Shown here piece by piece: positions 45,103-58,471 of a stretch of DNA of 64,000 nt. Both the position numbers and the translations under genes were made by a program. Under the pieces are notes generated by a model that made no database searches, had not been told where the DNA came from, and saw nothing but the letters and a program-made list of their open reading frames with translations. Within the stretch, counting starts at the first letter, position 1. Each line of letters opens with the position of its first letter. Source of the stretch: Typha latifolia (Eukaryota > Streptophyta > Magnoliopsida > Poales > Typhaceae); contig CM034101.1 in NCBI GenBank assembly GCA_019914945.1, forward strand, positions 17,371,188 through 17,435,187. The letters run 5' to 3'.

Positions 45103-47932
45103 ATGCTTCTCCATTACCAAATCTCCCCATCCCCTCCTCCTCTCTCCTTCCTTCCTCCGTCCTCCACCTCATCCCAACTACTTCTAGGGTTTCGCTCTCC
45201 CGTTGTCCTCAAGGAGGAGAAGAAGTGGCCATGTCTTCAGATACGATGCTCGTCGATATCGAAGGTGCACAGCTACGGGACGGTAGACTTCGAGCGGCGG
45301 CCGGCGCTCAAATGGAGTTCGCTCTACCGTCGGATCGCGACGATGGAGAGCCAGGGGCTTCGGTCCGGCGACGTGCTTGACCGGTGGGATGAGGACGAGA
45401 GAAGGCTCTCCAAGTGGGAGCTCTGCCGTGTAGCCAAGGAGCTCAGGAAGTTTCGCCGCTATAGGCTCGCCCTCGAGGTAGTCTTACCTGTTTGTTTCTA
45501 TCTCCTTGATTTCCCTTTTGAAATTTTCTCTCTCTTTTTTTCGGTATCTTTGGGGTTTGAATCAGCTCTCATAATTTGCAAATTTAGAAATTTTGGTGAT
45601 TTGCCACTTCATTTATTGCGTGACTGAGTAGTTGTTGATATTACAAGGGATGAGGTAACTAGAGAATTGGTTTTGAGCAGATGTGTGTTTCTTATGCTTC
45701 TAGACTCTAATTTCTAATGTTCTTCGACAAATAGCTCATTGTCTTCAAAAGTATAATTTTATGGATGCATGGACACTTTTGTGGATATGTTGGCCGTCAA
45801 TTGCTAAACTTTCAAGTGTACCTTCAAGGAAAGTTGACCATCAATAGTGTGACTTTATTAGTCAGAGTAACATCGATGATGTAGTGATCAAATTGGTGCA
45901 GATGTTATACATTTTGGTACTGTGGATATTCCATAAGATGGTTCTACTCAGAGGCCGAGAATGCATATCATTTGACCAGAATAGTAGGCAGCCAATTCTA
46001 GGTGCATAGGAGGAACAATGAATGAAAATTATAATTTAGTAGTTCTAGAAACAAATTGATTGTGTGTCTCTCCAGTTATGAAATTTAACATCATGCTTGA
46101 TTACGTATCTTAAGGTGACAACTAACTTTTAGTTGATGGTGGTTAACAAAATTCAGAACTACCAACTCCAGAGGAATTAGTAGGATTTATAGGTTTTAAG
46201 CTAAGGTTTTAGTGTTTCATGGAGCAAGAAAATGAGGGGTACGATTCACGGCTAATTTCTTTGCTGTCAAAACTCACAAGCATATTGCTTAATAGCAATA
46301 TCTGATCCTAGAAAGAGATGGCCCAAAATTCAGGTTTGCGTATGGTGGTAGGTCTAGCCTCTAATAGGTGGAGCAGTTATGGGAACATCAGGCAGCCACT
46401 GTAGATCATTTGGAGTATGTTGGAGGCTTCATTAAGTGGACAGTAATTGAGTTCTCTCATTGCCTCTGTAGTATCTAGGCTATGCAAAGATAAAAAAAAT
46501 CATCTTGTTCTTTCATTAAGATATGGTTATTTTCTATGCTTAGTTGATTTATTTGCAAGTTTTTCTCTGCTTTTCATCTTGGGTCAGAAAATTTTGATTT
46601 TTGCTTCCGTTTATTTTCATTTCCTTGTTCCTGTAAGAAGAGATTGTCAAATCTACATTTAAGTTATTGCTTTTCTATAGTCAAGTATCACAGGCCTTTC
46701 ACATTTGAAGTTATTCCATTTATATATAGTCTTTCTATTCTGTTGGCTTTTATTTTACTGTATTACTTAATTGCCCCTTCTATTTGTATTGTTTTTAGAT
46801 ATATGAATGGATGACTGCCAGAGGAGACCGATTTACATTTTCAGCTAGTGACATGGCAATTCAGCTGGATCTGATTGCCAAGGTATATGGTATTTCACAT
46901 GCAGAAGAACACTTTTCCAAGCTTCCTGATACCATGAAGGATAAACGTACATATGGTGCTCTTCTAAATGTTTATGGGCAAGCAAAAATGAAATCCAAAG
47001 CAGAAGCGATTGTTGAGAAAATGAGAAACAATGGATATGCCACTGATGCACTTCCATTCAATGTGATGATGACTCTTTACATGAATGTTGGAGAACATGG
47101 CAAGGTCATTGGGATCATTGATGAGATGAAGGAAAAGAATATTATGTTTGACATATACTCTTACAATATTTGGATAACAAATTGCGCAGCAATGAAAGAT
47201 GTAGAGGAGATGGAACGAGTGGTAAGTCTGATGACTTCAGAGAGCAGAATCAATGCAAATTGGACCACTTACACCACACTCTCTACCATGTACATTAGAC
47301 TGGGCAACTTTGAGAAAGCACAGAGTTGCTTAAAAGAGGCTGAAACAAGAATGACAGGTAGGGATCGGACACCTTTTAATTATCTTATTGGTCTTTATGG
47401 CAGCATAGACAAGAGGGAAGAAGTATATCGCATTTGGAACAAGTACAAAGCAACTTTCCCAGCCATCCTGAATTTGGGTTATCAGTCCATGCTTTCATCT
47501 CTGATCAGGCTAGGGGATGTCGATGGAGCTGAAAAGCTTTATGAGGAATGGATACGCAATACATCTAATTATGATCCCAAAATATGCAACATTCTAATGG
47601 GTTGGTATGCTAGACAAGGGTTTGTTGGTAAGGCCAAGCATGCTCTTGATCAATTGATTGCAAAAGGTGGAAAACCTAAACCAACCACATGGGAAATCCT
47701 TGCAGAGGGGTACATCAAGGAGAACCAAATACCTGATGCATTATTTTGTCTGAAAAAAGCTTCATCAAGTGGAGGTGTAAACAACTGGAGGCCAAAACCA
47801 ATAAATGTTGCTAACATCCTAGCACTTTGCAAGCAGGAGAATGACATAGAGAGTACTGATGTGGTACTTGACATATTAAGAAGTAGAGGATGTCATGATA
47901 AAGCGGAATATAAGTCATTGATTGGCACGTAA
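45103..47932 (+). CDS. P-class pentatricopeptide repeat protein (At1g02150-like)
   Basis: Two exons, 45103-45477 and 46799-47932, join to 502 residues. Seen: Ser/Pro-rich N terminus fitting an organelle transit peptide; WELCRVAKELRKFRRYRLAL and YEWMTARGDRFTFSASDMAI match the start of the At1g02150 family; then about nine degenerate 35-residue PPR units such as TYGALLNVYGQAKMKSKAEA, PFNVMMTLYMNVGEHGKVIG and SYNIWITNCAAMKDVEEMER. No DYW or E domain. PPR proteins bind organellar RNA in a sequence-specific way; the target here is unknown. The 1.3-kb intron is unusual among mostly intronless PPR genes but present in this subfamily. Length is close to the Arabidopsis homologue (about 520). Confidence 0.93.
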
Positions 47933-50786
47933 GCATTATCAAATGCTCAAGGTTGAGACAAGCTCCAGAATTATGATTAGACCTGAGATGTTGGGACTTC
48001 ATTTTTCTTTTCCTGGAAGGGAAGGCCCTTATCTGTCCATTTGATATTCTTCCTGACCCTAGAATACAGACAAATGTGCTGTCTGATTGATGTTTCTACG
48101 GTTCAAAGCTGGAGATACGAAGGTGTAAATGTGCCATGCTTGGTATCCTTGAGGCTTGGTTCTACTAAAAGATGCTAGCCCCTGACAAAAAATAAAGAGG
48201 GCAGTGATCATGTCCCACACCATTGTACTATTAATTTTTCTGAACTCTGCTCGAGGTCATCTTATGTTGTTTGATGACGATGATCAGTTGTTCTATTTCT
48301 GAGATATGAGCATTTATGATGTTTTTTTGTAAGAGCAAGTGTACGTTGCAGAATCAGCTGCTCTGATATTTCATCTCTCTTAAGTACCAATGCCACATTG
48401 TTTGCAAGATATCTTTTTGCTCCTCTCTCCACATTTAGTGTCATGCATTAGGAGGGCTCAAGAGTCAGAACAGCTTTCTTTATATGGTTATGTTGTTTCT
48501 TCATCAAAACTAACATGCTGCAGTGGTCAACATCTGTAGATTTAAACGGAATCTGTACTCGAATGGGGCCTTGAAGGAGCTTTCATGATTCTCTGAAAGG
48601 CAGCTTTAGCACAAGACTGCAACTATCATGATGCACCATCATTAACTTGGTATATCTACCTATCATGTAAATTGTATCCAATCTTTGTGATCTAGAATTC
48701 CTTTTGCCATGACGTAAGTTCAGCTGTTGATTCACAAGGTTATCATGTTTGCTTCCTTCTGTGTGATGTCACCAATGAGCAGTTTGATTCCCATGTGATG
48801 TCCACTTTCCTCTGCTGCATATTAACCGACATTTTATTCACAGATATGTAGAGTGCAATCTAACTTCTTTTTCTGGTATGTTTCTAAAGTGCATCAATAG
48901 TCATAAATTTTACAAAATTCTGCAATTTATGGTTTGGTTGATTTCATTGTTAATCTACTAGTAAATTTTCATTGTACACTAGGTGTAATATGCAATTCAT
49001 GTGTTGCAGTTTGGTGTTCAGTTAAACTATACTTTCCCCCTCATCATGCATGAATTTATGTCAATCATATGCAAAATTATTCTTTACATCCACAGAATCA
49101 TCACATGTTACCTCCTGTTAGAAACTTAGAATAGATCTGGTAGAATATATCAACATGGTTGTGATCCGATACCTATCAAATATTCTTCTGATCAGGAGTG
49201 TTACACCTCTGAGTTAGCTTTCTGACAAAGTTCACACTTCTCTCTTAAATTGTTTTGATACGCAAGGCATTGCATTTTTCTACTCTACATGTTATTTGTC
49301 ATCTCTAGATTCTAGACTACAAGTTGCAATAGAGTAATGCATCAATACTGACCCTAGCCAAAGTGTTTGCAACCCTTAATGAGCCCTACTTTATAGTGCA
49401 AAACCCACAAGCCACAGTTTTCTTAGGTAACAGATGATTTGATCTGGAAAATATTTGGCCAAATGGACACGCCACGTGGGAGACCATAATTGAAAAGCTT
49501 AAAACAAATCGAGTAGTTGGGGTGTGACATGCACAAGTGTGCCCCATATCACCATATGCATTGTCATATACTCATGGCCTTCTTCTTCTTCTTCTAAACA
49601 GGGACTTGTTGAAGAGCTCAGCCTTTCCCACCACAAGTATTGGAAGCATGGAATCATAAAGTTTTTGGGGCACACCGACACCCCTTGGTATGAGCTCCTT
49701 TGGCTTCTCTGATGTCACCCTTGAGGGTTAGTGTAAGAAGGGTGAGGACCACACTATGAAAGGGTCCCATGAGCTGTGGTATGCCTCAACTGTCCCACTC
49801 TCATACAGCAACTAACATTGTTCGCTGATCTATTAATAGGTGGGTGGGCCTCTCAACTTCAAGACCCCAAGCAATATGCACCAGTGCATTTCTTTTTTCC
49901 TTATATTTCTTTTTATCACAGGCAAAGCCGAAGAGACTGTGCTTAAATAGTTAACGATATTAACTCTAAAAAGTTGGTAACATTAGACATGGTAAGATCT
50001 ATACTTGAGATATCCTGAGAATTATTCGCAGCATAATTTGTATTGCTTAGGCGAATTTTTTGGTTGACCATTTACAGGATGTTCTGTTCGGGGGTGTTTG
50101 CCCACGTGGTAGCCACGTGAAAGGATTCGTGCGTAGGAGTTGTAAACCGCGTTTTACTCAGCCGTGAAAGACGAGTACGCTTTCCTTCCCTTCTCTTTTA
50201 CCAAAATAACAGCTAAGGTGAGGCATCCTCTTTTCCTTTTTCCGATCCTACCCCTACCACACCATGTCAAATTACCGTCTTATAGAGTGGCGTTTGACGT
50301 AATATAGTTGAATGTAAGGGGTATTTTGTAAGGCATGAGAAAAATATTAACTTGGTGGAGGTGGTAGTAGTAGAAGTAGTGGGGGCCACCTCATCATAAT
50401 AAAGTTCATCTACTGCCAGCTAGGATGAAGGCCAAGATGACAGATAGACCTCAGATAGTGCTGTAAAGTGTCCTTATTCCCGATCCTATTCCATTCTATT
50501 CTATTCCCCCCCTCTCTTGCTTTTAATTGTAGAGGTAGGAGTAGAAAACATTATTCTAGTGAAGATAAACTCTGTGGATATGGGAGTTGAGATATGATTA
50601 GGACCTCCTCTCTTTATAATCTTCCTTAGTTGGCAAGAAAGATAAATGCCCGGAGAGAGTTGCTTACCCAAGTAATCAAACTGAGGTTGAGAGGATAACC
50701 ACATAATTTACATATGAAATTTTTTTGAGCTCTTATCTATAGAAGTGTCGCCAATGTGCAGGATTTTCTAATTGATAAGTTTATGA

Positions 50787-50790
<4 letters not shown>

Positions 50791-50841
<51 letters not shown>
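50791..50841. repeat. (TA)n microsatellite
   Basis: 51 bp of TA, seen directly. Confidence 0.97.
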
Positions 50842-50844
<3 letters not shown>

Positions 50845-52045
50845 GGTTTTACTCATGTTAGGTCAAATTTATGGAGAAATCACCACAAATTGGTGGACAA
50901 GGATTTAAAATTTAAGAGCCTAAAGGCTATATATGGATTGCATAAAAAATTAATATTTTTTAGATACAGAGACATTTAGGCCTCACTAAGTTTTAGCTAA
51001 TATACTAAGTCATCTAATTTAAGCTTTAAATCGTGTGTATCGTTGAACTATTATTTCGAACTAAACATCGCTAAGATATCAATTTCAGTTATCACGTTGT
51101 AGAGATGCACCTCCGAATTACATCACCGCTAAATTATAATAATTATTTGAGGTTGAAATCCATCCTATAATTTTATTGATTATAGGGGAGATATCTACTA
51201 ACTCCAATTTTGATCAATATAGCACGTTAAATGTAACCTTAAAAAGTCTTGCTAATTTAGCATGGATTAGATGCAACTATAAGGTCACATTCAATATAGA
51301 AATTTTATTTTCCCTTATGAATTTGCTTGCAAGCAAGCTGCTTGCTACCTATTTGATTCAGTTTGATTCGATATAATAATTGTAACATTTTGAAAATGCT
51401 AAGTTGACATCATCTAGAGCTCGACGTCAAAATGGCTCAAAATTTTGCTAGATAAAATATACAGATACATTGACGCGTCCATATGCACCGAATTAAAATT
51501 TTTTAATGGACAAACATGAAGACTTCCCCAGGATCAACTAATCATATTAAGTATTAAAATTTTTTTTTAAAAAAAACTCCTCCAGCTTATTATTTAGTTC
51601 TCCAACTTTAGGTGTAGCAAATCAACAAACAAAAACCTTGTCTCCTGATCAACACATTCATAGCCCTTTTGCCAACCAAATCGTTAATTAAGAGCCATAT
51701 AAAACTTTGATTATATCATTGCATGTGGCCTTTACCATTTTAATTAATATTAATAAAGTTAATCACATGGTCACTTGCCAAGCATACATGATTTCTTGCA
51801 ATATTTTCGTTAGAAAAATATTACTGAGAATTTTGAAGTATAATTAATTATATATAAGACGTTTTGTATTAACATGACCATAATTATCATTTTACGTTCC
51901 CACATTGACCATCACCGTAGACGTGGTAAACATACTCCCATGTTTAATAAAAATAAACAGTCCTATTACTACCATACTAAATAAACGATAGTATATATAT
52001 ATATATATATATTTTTTTTTTAATTTTATTCTAAGAACATTTATA

Positions 52046-52100
52046 TTTCGCACCCTGTCCTATGTGTTACAATAACTACATAAGTCAGGGTGCAAAATGG
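52046..52100. repeat. 55-bp hairpin, MITE remnant
   Basis: TTTCGCACCCTGTCCTATGT and the inverted copy TTTTGCACCCTGACTTATGT flank a loop of about 14 nt. Probably a solo or collapsed MITE of the same family as 44797-44935. Confidence 0.6.
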
Positions 52101-52506
52101 AAAATTACGTTTTGTTGATCCTTATCGTACAAAGCATGCATTAATTGTATAATCCTGGAAGGTCCTTTTACCTGTCGATCTGTTGGACTGCGGAAAGGCA
52201 CGATTCCGACCACCATCCTGGTTCATCTCCAAAGCTCGCAACCCAACCCAGCAAACTAATTAATATCCCTTCCAAATTAAGTAAATGACTTCACCAAATC
52301 GAAATTATTCCCAATCTAAAGTCCAAATCCGTACCCAAATATTAGGAGTTTCCATTTTCCAATAGTTATAAATTAAAAAGAATGTGCGGTTTTTTTTGTT
52401 AATATTTAGGTGGTAATATGCAAATTAGACCCTAATATATAAAATATTGGGATGAAGTAATCCCTTATTTTTAATTAACTACCTTTCTCTCTCTTCTTCC
52501 CTCTCC

Positions 52507-52516
52507 TATATATTTA
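52507..52516 (+). promoter_or_regulatory. TATA box of the cyclin gene
   Basis: TATATATTTA about 115 nt before the cyclin start codon, followed by a CT-rich leader. Confidence 0.55.
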
Positions 52517-52627
52517 TCTTCCCCACTCTCATCCTTTTTAACTCTTAAGAATAAAACGCTTGCTTAGTATTAGTCTTAGTCCTCCTCCCTTTCTTCTCCA
52601 CCAGCTCTCCTCCATTAGAGTCTACCA

Positions 52628-54772
52628 ATGGCGGAGCTGGTGGAGGATCCCAACTCGATCCCGCGAGTCGTCTCCATCCTCTCGTCCCTCCTTCAGAGAG
52701 TCGCGGAGCGCAACGATGCCGCCCACCGCATCCCTGCGCCGCACCACACCGCCTCTGCCTTTCATGGCTTGACGAAGCCGTCCATCTCGATCCGAAGCTA
52801 CCTCGAGCGCATATTTCAGTTCGCCAAATGTAGCCCCTCGTGCTACGTCGTCGCGTATATCTACCTCGACCGGTTCTTGCAGCGCCACCCCACCGTCGCC
52901 GTCGATTCCTTCAACGTCCATCGGTTCCTGATCACCAGTGTCATCACCGCCGTCAAGTTCGTGGATGACATGTAAGCTTATCTCGGTTTGATCTCTGCGG
53001 TTTACTTGATGTTGGTCCGTTGAATTGTTGGTCTTTTTTTGGATTTTACAGCTGAATTCCTTTGTGGGTTCTTGAAATCTTAAAGAAAAACTTCAGATTT
53101 TGTGACTAGGGTGATAAAAAGTCGATATTTTTTTCCCTAGCGGGTCTTTGAAATCAGAGGATAGTGGAATTGGTGAAAGCCCAGATAGAATTCACAGTTA
53201 CTTTGCTGATATCCTATTGAAGATCCCAATTTCGCTTCCTTCTTTTTCTTTCTTCTTGGAATTCTGATCCCTTCTTGGTCGCACGCAAACAGATATTCTC
53301 ACCTGTTTGCGATAATGCTTATCCGCTTCTTTCATCTCATCAGACAATTTCTGAAAAGCTGAGCCAAGTGTTAAAGCCTCAATTAATTGCTTCTAGGAGG
53401 CTTCTCCTCTCCTCCTGCACCTGTCAACCGAGAAAGTAGTGGGCGTGTCTTCAAAGGAATTCCTGCACCATTCTAATCTGAAAGGTGGAGAAAAATCTGA
53501 GGGTAGAATTGTGATTTCACCTTTCTTGGCTTTTGGGTTATTTTAGGTCAATCGAGAAGAAAAGGGATTCTAATTAGGTTCATCTAATTAGCAACCAAGT
53601 GCGAGGAAGAGTGTTGGGCTATTCTGTTATTCCATCCAGCCACACATGCATGAATGGGGGTCCCATATCTGCTTTCCTCTCACCTTCATTTGAAATTGAA
53701 TTAATGCAAGTTGCGAGATGGGGCCAATTGTCAATGATTTTGAGTTAAAATTGGTTATCATTTTTGTGATAGGAAGATTTAATCTGCAGTAAAAATTTAA
53801 ATCATTGTCCATTTTGAGAAGTCATTTGAGGGAATGACATGGACTGGGTGATCATTTGGTGCATTTAGTTGGATGTTTGGTGGTTTTGATGTTCCCCTTT
53901 AACTGCAAATGAACCAATCATTGGACTTAGAAGATGCATCCAAAGAGATATGAAGAGGATAGTCATAGTACGCAAGACAACTGGCATGTGAATTGTTTGA
54001 AAGTTTTATTGCTTGTGACAATTATTACTTATTAGTATGTAATTAGAAATCTTATCCGGCTATCCAAAGAAGTCCTGTATGTATATTAGTAATAAATGCA
54101 TTGAGAAGCAAGTCAAGCGCACTACACATCACAACTAAGTTTGCTCTTGAACTTAATTTCCTTTTCGTCCTTTCTACTTAATCCAAGTTTTATCATCGCT
54201 CACGCTAACCAAGATAACTGATGTTTGTCAATATATATTAAGTCTTCTTTATATCTCTTAAGAGGTGTATCAATTAGTTACCTTGTCAGATCATAGATTG
54301 CCTACATATACCAATCATTTTCAGTTCATTAATTAAGTCAGAACTGACAATTTGACATGTCGAATTATGTTTGTTACACGTAACAGGAATTTGACAATCT
54401 ATACTGCTTTCATCATCAAGGGCTGGACATGGATTCACTAGTTGAGTCTTTCTTTAGCTAGATCTAATATTGATTGTTACTAATTACCATATCTGCACAA
54501 TTTTTTTTCTTTCTTTTAGATGTTACAACAATGCATACTTTGCAAAGGTTGGAGGGATCAGCTTGATGGAGATGAATTACTTGGAAGTTGATTTCTTGTT
54601 CGGCGTCAGCTTCGATCTAAATGTGACCCCCGTAATCTTCAACTCGTACTGTTCCATTCTTCAGAGTGAGATGCTGTACTTAGAATCACCCTCTGCTCCT
54701 CCAAGGTTACATTGCTGCTTGTCTGAGGAAGAATCCAGCAGTTGCCAGCATCAGCAGCAGTTAGCTGTCTGA
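52628..54772 (+). CDS. CYCP4-1: P/U-type cyclin, CYCP4;1-like
   Basis: Two exons, 52628-52971 and 54520-54772, give 198 residues, the normal size for this small cyclin class. Seen: SSLLQRVAERND, FHGLTKPSISIRSYLERIF, CSPSCYVVAYIYLDRFLQR, SFNVHRFLITSVITAVKFVD, YFAKVGGISLMEMNYLEVDF and a Gln-rich tail ending QQQLAV; this is the PHO80-like cyclin box plus the typical P4 tail. P-type cyclins bind CDKA and are linked to division in expanding tissue and to phosphate or sugar signals. The splice falls at D-D-I/CYNNAY, a conserved site. The first exon is strongly GC-rich. Confidence 0.94.
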
Positions 54773-56098
54773 GATGTGCTTCCTTACAGAGCTCAATAGT
54801 GGACAGTGATCACTAGTTAGTTAGATGGACAGACTAATACTCTTTTGTTTGAGGTCTGTTCCTTTAGATTCCAACCCCTTCTCATGTGGAACAAAACCTA
54901 CTGTCTTCTTATCATATCTCTCTCTCTCTCTCTCTTAAATCTTTGCTTACTTAGATTAGGGGGCTTTGTGGTTTGCTGTGAAATGGGTGTGTACAGACTT
55001 GTTTCTTATCTTCTAATTGAAAACATTTCAAATCATACATTGTGTTAATTATTTACTCTCAATTCAATATGGCTGTAGGACATTGTGCTAGCCACTATCC
55101 TATGCTTATCATTATAGTTGGAGGCAATGTTGTTGGTGGAGAGAAATGAGTAAGATAGACAAGATTCTTGGGATGATTAGAGATCTAGAGGCATGTTATA
55201 AGAACATGGGATGAGTGAATTAAAATGTATATAGAAGTCTCTCATCATGGCCTTCATGTAGGTCATCCTCCATTGTTACATGTGTCATGACAACTCCCCT
55301 TCTCCTACAAAATTTATATAACAAAGCTCTACTTGGGGTGGTGACCTGGAGAGGGACATGAATGTAGAGTTCTTGGCACTTGCTAGTAAATAAATAATAA
55401 AAAAGAAAGGCAGCTGGACATTAGGATGCCATGTGAGCTTTAACCCCCCCCAGCATGCATTCCCACATGAGCTTCAACCTTCAAGCCTGTGATCCACTCT
55501 TTGTGCATCTGGCTTGAGGGCAATTTCCAATTATTGAAAGGGAAAAGAGACTATTTGGTTCCTTGTGAAGGTGGAAAGAAAAAATTATTTTGTGCTTCTC
55601 AAGTTTCTTTTCTGGTTGATTCCTTGTGCAATGACAATAGGATTGGATGTGATTTCCAAGTTTGCACTAATATATCTTATCTTATTGGTAACCTACTCTT
55701 ACTATTTATTTCTTGTTGGTGCCTCAAGAAGAAAGCTCTTTGGAAAAGGACTGTACAGCTTATTTGATTTGGATGCCCGGGAAAAGTGATTCTTTAGTAA
55801 GAATATTTTCTTCTTGCAAAAGAGAAATTGATATATATATATATATATATAAGAAAATTTAATCGTCTCTTGATGTGCTTAAGCCTTTTGGTTGGATCCA
55901 AGCTATGTGATATTTTGAACTGGACTTGTTTACGAAGCCTAGCCCAAGTTTATTAGGCTGGGCTTCGTAACCTGGCCCATAAATGACACCTTCTACAGCG
56001 AAAACAATCCATAATAATAATAGTCGTATATTATATATATCATCTCTACCAAAAGAGAATTATTCAAGATTACACTACGTAGAGTAAAGGAAACCAGC
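54773..56098. other. intergenic spacer between convergent genes
   Basis: Cyclin 3' flank with a CT run at about 54916-54935. No gene recognised; two overlapping plus-strand frames at 55489-55789 show no family signal. A (TA)n lies at about 55831-55851. Confidence 0.45.
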
Positions 56099-56602
56099 TC
56101 AGTTCTCACCATTAGCCTTCCTCGGCCTTTCACCGTGTAATCCACTACGCCAGTTCCAGCTAGTATCACCACTACCATCGCCGCTGCCGCCACCGCCACC
56201 GCCACCGCCACCGCCACCACCACCACCACCAAATCCGTGACCGGATGACGAACCCGACCCGGTCCCATAACCAAACCCGAATCCGTATCCCTTCCCGTTC
56301 CCACTCGGGCTCTGGCCCGAGCCCGACCCGAAACCCCACCCGCTTCCCGGACCCGAACCCCACCCCCAGTTGTACTGCCAGGTCCCCTGGGGTCCGGATC
56401 CGTAACCCGATCCACTATCGCCGGTCCAACCATTACCACCAGCACCACCACCACCTACTGGAGGCGTTGGCGGCGTCTGCGCCGTTGGATCTGGCTCAGG
56501 TGAGTTTCCCATGTCGTCGCTAGCAGAAGAGGTGGTGAAGGGTAGAAGGATAAGTAAAGAGCAGAGGAGAATGGTTATTTGGTGTTGGTGGTTGCTTTGC
56601 AT
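56099..56602 (-). CDS. secreted glycine-rich protein
   Basis: Single exon of 167 residues. Seen: signal peptide (MQSNHQHQITILLCSLLILL and on to about ...TTSSAS), a Pro-rich stretch PEPDPTAQTPPTPPVGGGG, then Gly/Ser/Tyr/Trp-rich sequence with GSG, GYG and GFG units, a run of about 15 glycines, and a charged end GLHGERPRKANGEN. Aromatic residues spaced among glycines fit cell-wall structural GRPs, but no defined GRP class motif (RNA-binding, CCHC or Cys-rich) is present. Function unknown; apoplastic location inferred. An overlapping frame of the same strand is only a codon shadow. Confidence 0.8.
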   Translation of the reverse strand: MQSNHQHQITILLCSLLILLPFTTSSASDDMGNSPEPDPTAQTPPTPPVGGGGAGGNGWTGDSGSGYGSGPQGTWQYNWGWGSGPGSGWGFGSGSGQSPSGNGKGYGFGFGYGTGSGSSSGHGFGGGGGGGGGGGGGGGSGDGSGDTSWNWRSGLHGERPRKANGEN

Positions 56603-56650
56603 AATTAATTCTTGGGTGTGGACTGTGGAGGTTTAGTTGTTAGGCTTGTG

Positions 56651-56660
56651 CGCTATTTAT
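56651..56660 (-). promoter_or_regulatory. TATA box of the glycine-rich protein gene
   Basis: The minus strand reads ATAAATAGCG about 50-60 nt before the start codon. Confidence 0.5.
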
Positions 56661-58471
56661 GGATTTAAGGTGATGCCTATTGAATAGATTGATACATGTG
56701 AATGAGGTATTGAGGTCTCGTGACTGCGACTAGCACAGAATAAAGAGGGTAAGTGGACATTAATGGGATGGATAAGATGTGTCTAATATTCCACCACCGG
56801 CCCAATCTTTCACAAGAAGTAGCAGTTATCTGAACATTTTCTTTTTCTTTTTCTTTTTGACTGAGCAATTTATTAAACCTTTTATTAGCTCTTTTGTTTT
56901 AAGTACTTCAATCTATCTACAGCAGAAGAAACTAGTCCCTGCTGGCATACAGTAGTGGGATTAAATTGAACATACAGTGAACCTAATAGATAGTTGATAG
57001 TTTTAATGGATTCCCATTTATGAATTTGAGTGAGAACCTCCGAGAGAAGTATCCTTTGGTCCAAATTATTATTAGCTTCTTTTTTATTTTAGGTCAAATC
57101 ACAGAGGGATGATGATTTGATGAGATATAAGGTAATGTGACTGTATTATGCACCCCATGCGATTTTATCCTCCGTGGATATTTTAGATGAACAGCAACAA
57201 GCACCAGCCGAGCTCAACACTAGAGACATTGCTTAGTGGTAGGAAGAGGAAGTGATTGGCAGTTGCTCTAAATTTTGACTCTCGAGAAAGGTAGAGATGC
57301 CTAATATAATATGTAAGCTCACGGGTCACTATGATCAATGATCCAAGTCGTGCGAAGGAATGGAACCAGATAGAGGAATGGCGAAGATATCTAAGATATC
57401 ATATATTATCAATATAAATTGCGGGTAATAAACAAACGATACAGCCAAAACATAAAAATGAAAAGTTAGTTATGCGATTATGAACAAAATACGAATTAAC
57501 AATCTCCAACATTACAGTTAGAGCAACAGTCTCAAAACCAGACACAATTATAACAAAGTTACTTTTAGAAATTTGACAAGATTCCAGTTAGATATAGACC
57601 AGACCAGCTGAGCTTCATTCACAGGTATAAAGCCTACGAATTCATAGGACAAACAAAGATGCAAGATAAGAGATCATCCTGAATCCCGAGAACAATTCGC
57701 TTGCAGGCTAGGAACGCTAGAGATTAGCAACAGAAACTGGTCAATAGTAAGAAACAAAACAATCAGACAACATTTAAATAAAATTGAAACAGAAATTTGT
57801 GTAAATGTAGTCGCAAAAACCGGCTCCGTGGATGAACAAGAACTAATCCACAGGTTCCTATCAACTTGCGAAACACCAGGAAGATTTGATATAGGCCTAA
57901 TCATAGCATCGCAGGTCATTGCAACAAGCTACCAGCAACGTGGCATCAGGCCTAAAATTAAATAAACATAGTATGAACAAACTAAAACAATTTATAGCTA
58001 TCCCTCAGTGACCCAGTTAAAATCACACACACAGCTGACTCATCTAATTTCATGGAGAAATCCATGTCTCTCATCCCAGCTCCGCCCCACCTTGCACAAA
58101 AACCAAGTATCGTGCAAAGGAGATGAAGAGAAATAAAGAGGAATCAGAGCGGCAGCTGCTGTTAAGTGTCATACGGCACTTCCTATCATTTCAGGTCATC
58201 TACTCCTCATTGGGATCGATAAAAATAAATCTACATTTAGCTTGCACAATACAATGGATATTAGCGTCAAGTAGCCTCAGATAGCCAGATAAAAATTTAC
58301 ATCACAAGAATGCTTGCATTCTCAGCCGGTAATTCCAACATATTTGCGTATCATCATGGGCTTTTTGAATATTTTTCTATACTAGATATACCAAGATGGT
58401 AGATGATAATCATCAGAAAGAAATGATTTTTCTCATCCACAGCCCACTTATGTGCTGTGTAGGAAGGTGTC
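56661..58471. other. intergenic spacer or long 3' region
   Basis: No gene recognised. It may hold the 3' UTR or further exons of the minus-strand unit at 58472-59059. Minus-strand frames of about 60-80 codons lack family resemblance. Confidence 0.35.

Larger units (their letters stand above)
47933..52500. other. long intergenic spacer
   Basis: No gene recognised over about 4.5 kb. It holds G-box words CACGTG at 49473-49478, 50103-50108 and 50114-50119, a (TA)n at 50791-50841, a second (TA)n at about 51991-52012 and the small hairpin at 52046-52100. A plus-strand frame at 49524-49712 has no family resemblance. Confidence 0.5.

Noticed and set aside
49524..49712. Plus-strand 62-codon frame, looked at as a possible small protein or microRNA precursor
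   Set aside because: No family resemblance, no known miRNA word, no convincing hairpin by eye.
55489..55789. Two overlapping plus-strand frames of 74-92 codons
   Set aside because: Overlap in different frames, no family signal, AT-rich non-coding composition.
56172..56454. Other frames over the glycine-rich protein gene
   Set aside because: Codon shadows of GGN-rich coding; only the 56099-56602 frame has a signal peptide and a TATA box.
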